A stretch of 32,814 nt of DNA, taken from positions 1 through 32,814 of the forward strand of contig NZ_CAKZHY010000134.1 in the NCBI RefSeq assembly GCF_936928535.1. The letters run 5' to 3'. Under the pieces are notes generated by a model that was given only the letters and a program-made list of their open reading frames with translations, did no database searches and was not told where the DNA came from. The position numbers were made by a program, and so were the translations under genes. This DNA is from an uncultured Bradyrhizobium sp. GTDB lineage: Bacteria; Pseudomonadota; Alphaproteobacteria; Rhizobiales; Xanthobacteraceae. The stretch's first letter is position 1, and each line of letters begins with the position of its first letter. Positions 31,873-32,814 of this stretch are shown here, piece by piece.

Positions 31873-32739
31873 ATGAACCCGATAGACGGCTCAGTTTGCA
31901 TTGCGAAGGGCCTTATTCAAGGTTTGATCTTTCTTTGCTTGTTCGGCGAGCCTGCTGGGGCGCAGAACATGGAGAAAAAGACGAGCGTTCTTGAAGATGT
32001 TGCATTTTGCAACGGCGCCGATCGCAGTTCACCTCAGACTCAAATTGAAGGCTGCACGGCGCTGATCAATTTGTCAGAGCGCTCCGCTGCAGCGGCTTTT
32101 GCGTACAACAATCGCGGCAACGCATACGCGGAAATAGGGGACTACGACCGCGCCGTTGCAGACTTCGATGAGGCTATTAAACTCAATCCGGCAAATGCTC
32201 GCCCCTACAACAACCGCGGCGTAGCCTTCTTCAGGAGGGGAGAATACGATCTCGCTCTTGCGAGCCTTGATGGGGCTATCAAGCTAGATCCAGGCTATGG
32301 CAAGGCTTTCCTGAATCGAGCCGAGCTTTATCAAAGAAGAATGCAGCATGGTCTGGCCGCACGGGATTATGATGCGGCCATTCGTATCTCTCCCGATTTG
32401 AAGGGAGCATTTAGTGGGCGCTGTTGGGCGCGTGCGATCATCGGCCAATTACAGGCCGCGCTCGAGGACTGTAACAGATCTCTCCAATCGGAGCCCGCCG
32501 ATGCTGCTGCGCTCGACTCGCGGGGCTTGATTTACATGAAGATGGGCCAGCTGGAAGCGGCAATCGACGACTACAGTTCGGCACTTAAGGTCAATCCCAA
32601 GCTTGCAAGCGCCCTCTATGGCCGTGGGCTTGCTAAGCTTAAGAAGGGAGACGCAGTTGACGGCGCAGCGGATATGGAGGAGGCAACGAGCATCCAAGCC
32701 GCGATCAGAGAGGAGTTCGCGCGCTACGGAGTGCAATAG
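31873..32739 (+). CDS. Exported TPR-repeat protein
   Basis: 288 residues. The N-terminus (GLIQGLIFLCLFGEPAGAQN) is a signal peptide after a short basic/polar lead. From about 75 there are five to six tetratricopeptide repeats: YNNRGNAYAEIGDYDRAVAD, FDEAIKLNPANARPYNNRGV, FFRRGEYDLALASLDGAIKL, and later SRGLIYMKMGQLEAAIDDYS. Such TPRs scaffold protein contacts, here likely in the periplasm or at the outer membrane. The gene follows the FecR gene by 48 bp and ends 20 bp before an insertion-sequence end, so an original downstream neighbour may have been displaced. Confidence 0.85.
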   Translation: MNPIDGSVCIAKGLIQGLIFLCLFGEPAGAQNMEKKTSVLEDVAFCNGADRSSPQTQIEGCTALINLSERSAAAAFAYNNRGNAYAEIGDYDRAVADFDEAIKLNPANARPYNNRGVAFFRRGEYDLALASLDGAIKLDPGYGKAFLNRAELYQRRMQHGLAARDYDAAIRISPDLKGAFSGRCWARAIIGQLQAALEDCNRSLQSEPADAAALDSRGLIYMKMGQLEAAIDDYSSALKVNPKLASALYGRGLAKLKKGDAVDGAADMEEATSIQAAIREEFARYGVQ

Positions 32740-32759
32740 CTGGGGGACAATCATCAAAT

Positions 32760-32814
32760 TGAACCGCCCCGGGTTTGCCGGAGGCTCCAACTCCTGAGAG
32801 GATGGAGCCATGAC
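32760..32814 (+). mobile_element. Left end of an insertion sequence (IS3-like), incomplete
   Basis: The window ends with TGAACCGCCCCGGGTTTGCC, then GGAGGCTCCAACTCC. This is the type of GC-rich terminal inverted repeat beginning TGAACCGCCCCGG that I associate with IS3-family elements of rhizobia. It is followed by a GATGGAGCC ribosome-binding stretch and ATG at 32810-32812, where the first transposase frame would start. The other end lies outside, so family, target duplication and completeness cannot be read. Confidence 0.65.

Overview
The window looks like chromosome of a high-GC alphaproteobacterium of the Rhizobiales, most likely Bradyrhizobium or a close relative. This rests on family content (BTLCP cysteine peptidase, DUF4214 and DUF6311 proteins, FecR/TPR secreted proteins, a DUF2652 cyclase, a KRQIEANCRNAKRSTGPKTAAG-type protein) and on codon use, not on a database match. 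No rRNA, tRNA or CRISPR array was seen.

Layout. (1) 1-6309, plus strand: the tail of an unknown gene, about 840 bp with little coding signal, then a signalling group. It holds a GGDEF diguanylate cyclase, a protein with two HD-GYP-like domains fused to a LuxR-type DNA-binding domain, an amide/urea-type solute-binding protein without a signal peptide, and a DUF2652 class III cyclase-like protein fused to an SRPBCC domain. The last three are closely spaced and probably one operon. (2) 6604-13262: a sugar/cell-surface block. It holds a UDP-glucuronate decarboxylase, a ClpP-like exported protein and a GT2 glycosyltransferase. Facing them is a tightly overlapped minus-strand operon: a membrane protein with a long Gly-rich C-terminal tail, then a twitch-type radical SAM enzyme with an extra domain inserted in its core, then a GT1-like glycosyltransferase. 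This operon is the best candidate here for an undescribed system.

(3) 13721-19383: a phage-derived recombination/modification module. On the minus strand are a YqaJ-type exonuclease, an ERF single-strand annealing protein fused to an HNH-like zinc motif, and a small partner. Divergent on the plus strand are a small conserved protein, a duplicated non-coding element, a ParB-domain DNA methyltransferase and two DUF5681-like genes, one frameshifted. No integrase is visible. (4) 19384-24164: sparse accessory DNA with a DUF4214 protein, gene remnants, small membrane or exported proteins and a winged-helix protein.

(5) 24184-32739: cell-surface genes. A DUF6311 polytopic membrane protein is followed by a 1,243-residue VCBS-repeat adhesin (minus strand) that contains a perfect 339-bp tandem duplication. 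Divergent from the adhesin are a LapG-like BTLCP protease, a FecR-domain exported protein and a TPR protein. The protease and adhesin suggest a Lap-like surface-release pair. The window ends in what looks like the left end of an insertion sequence whose transposase begins at 32810.
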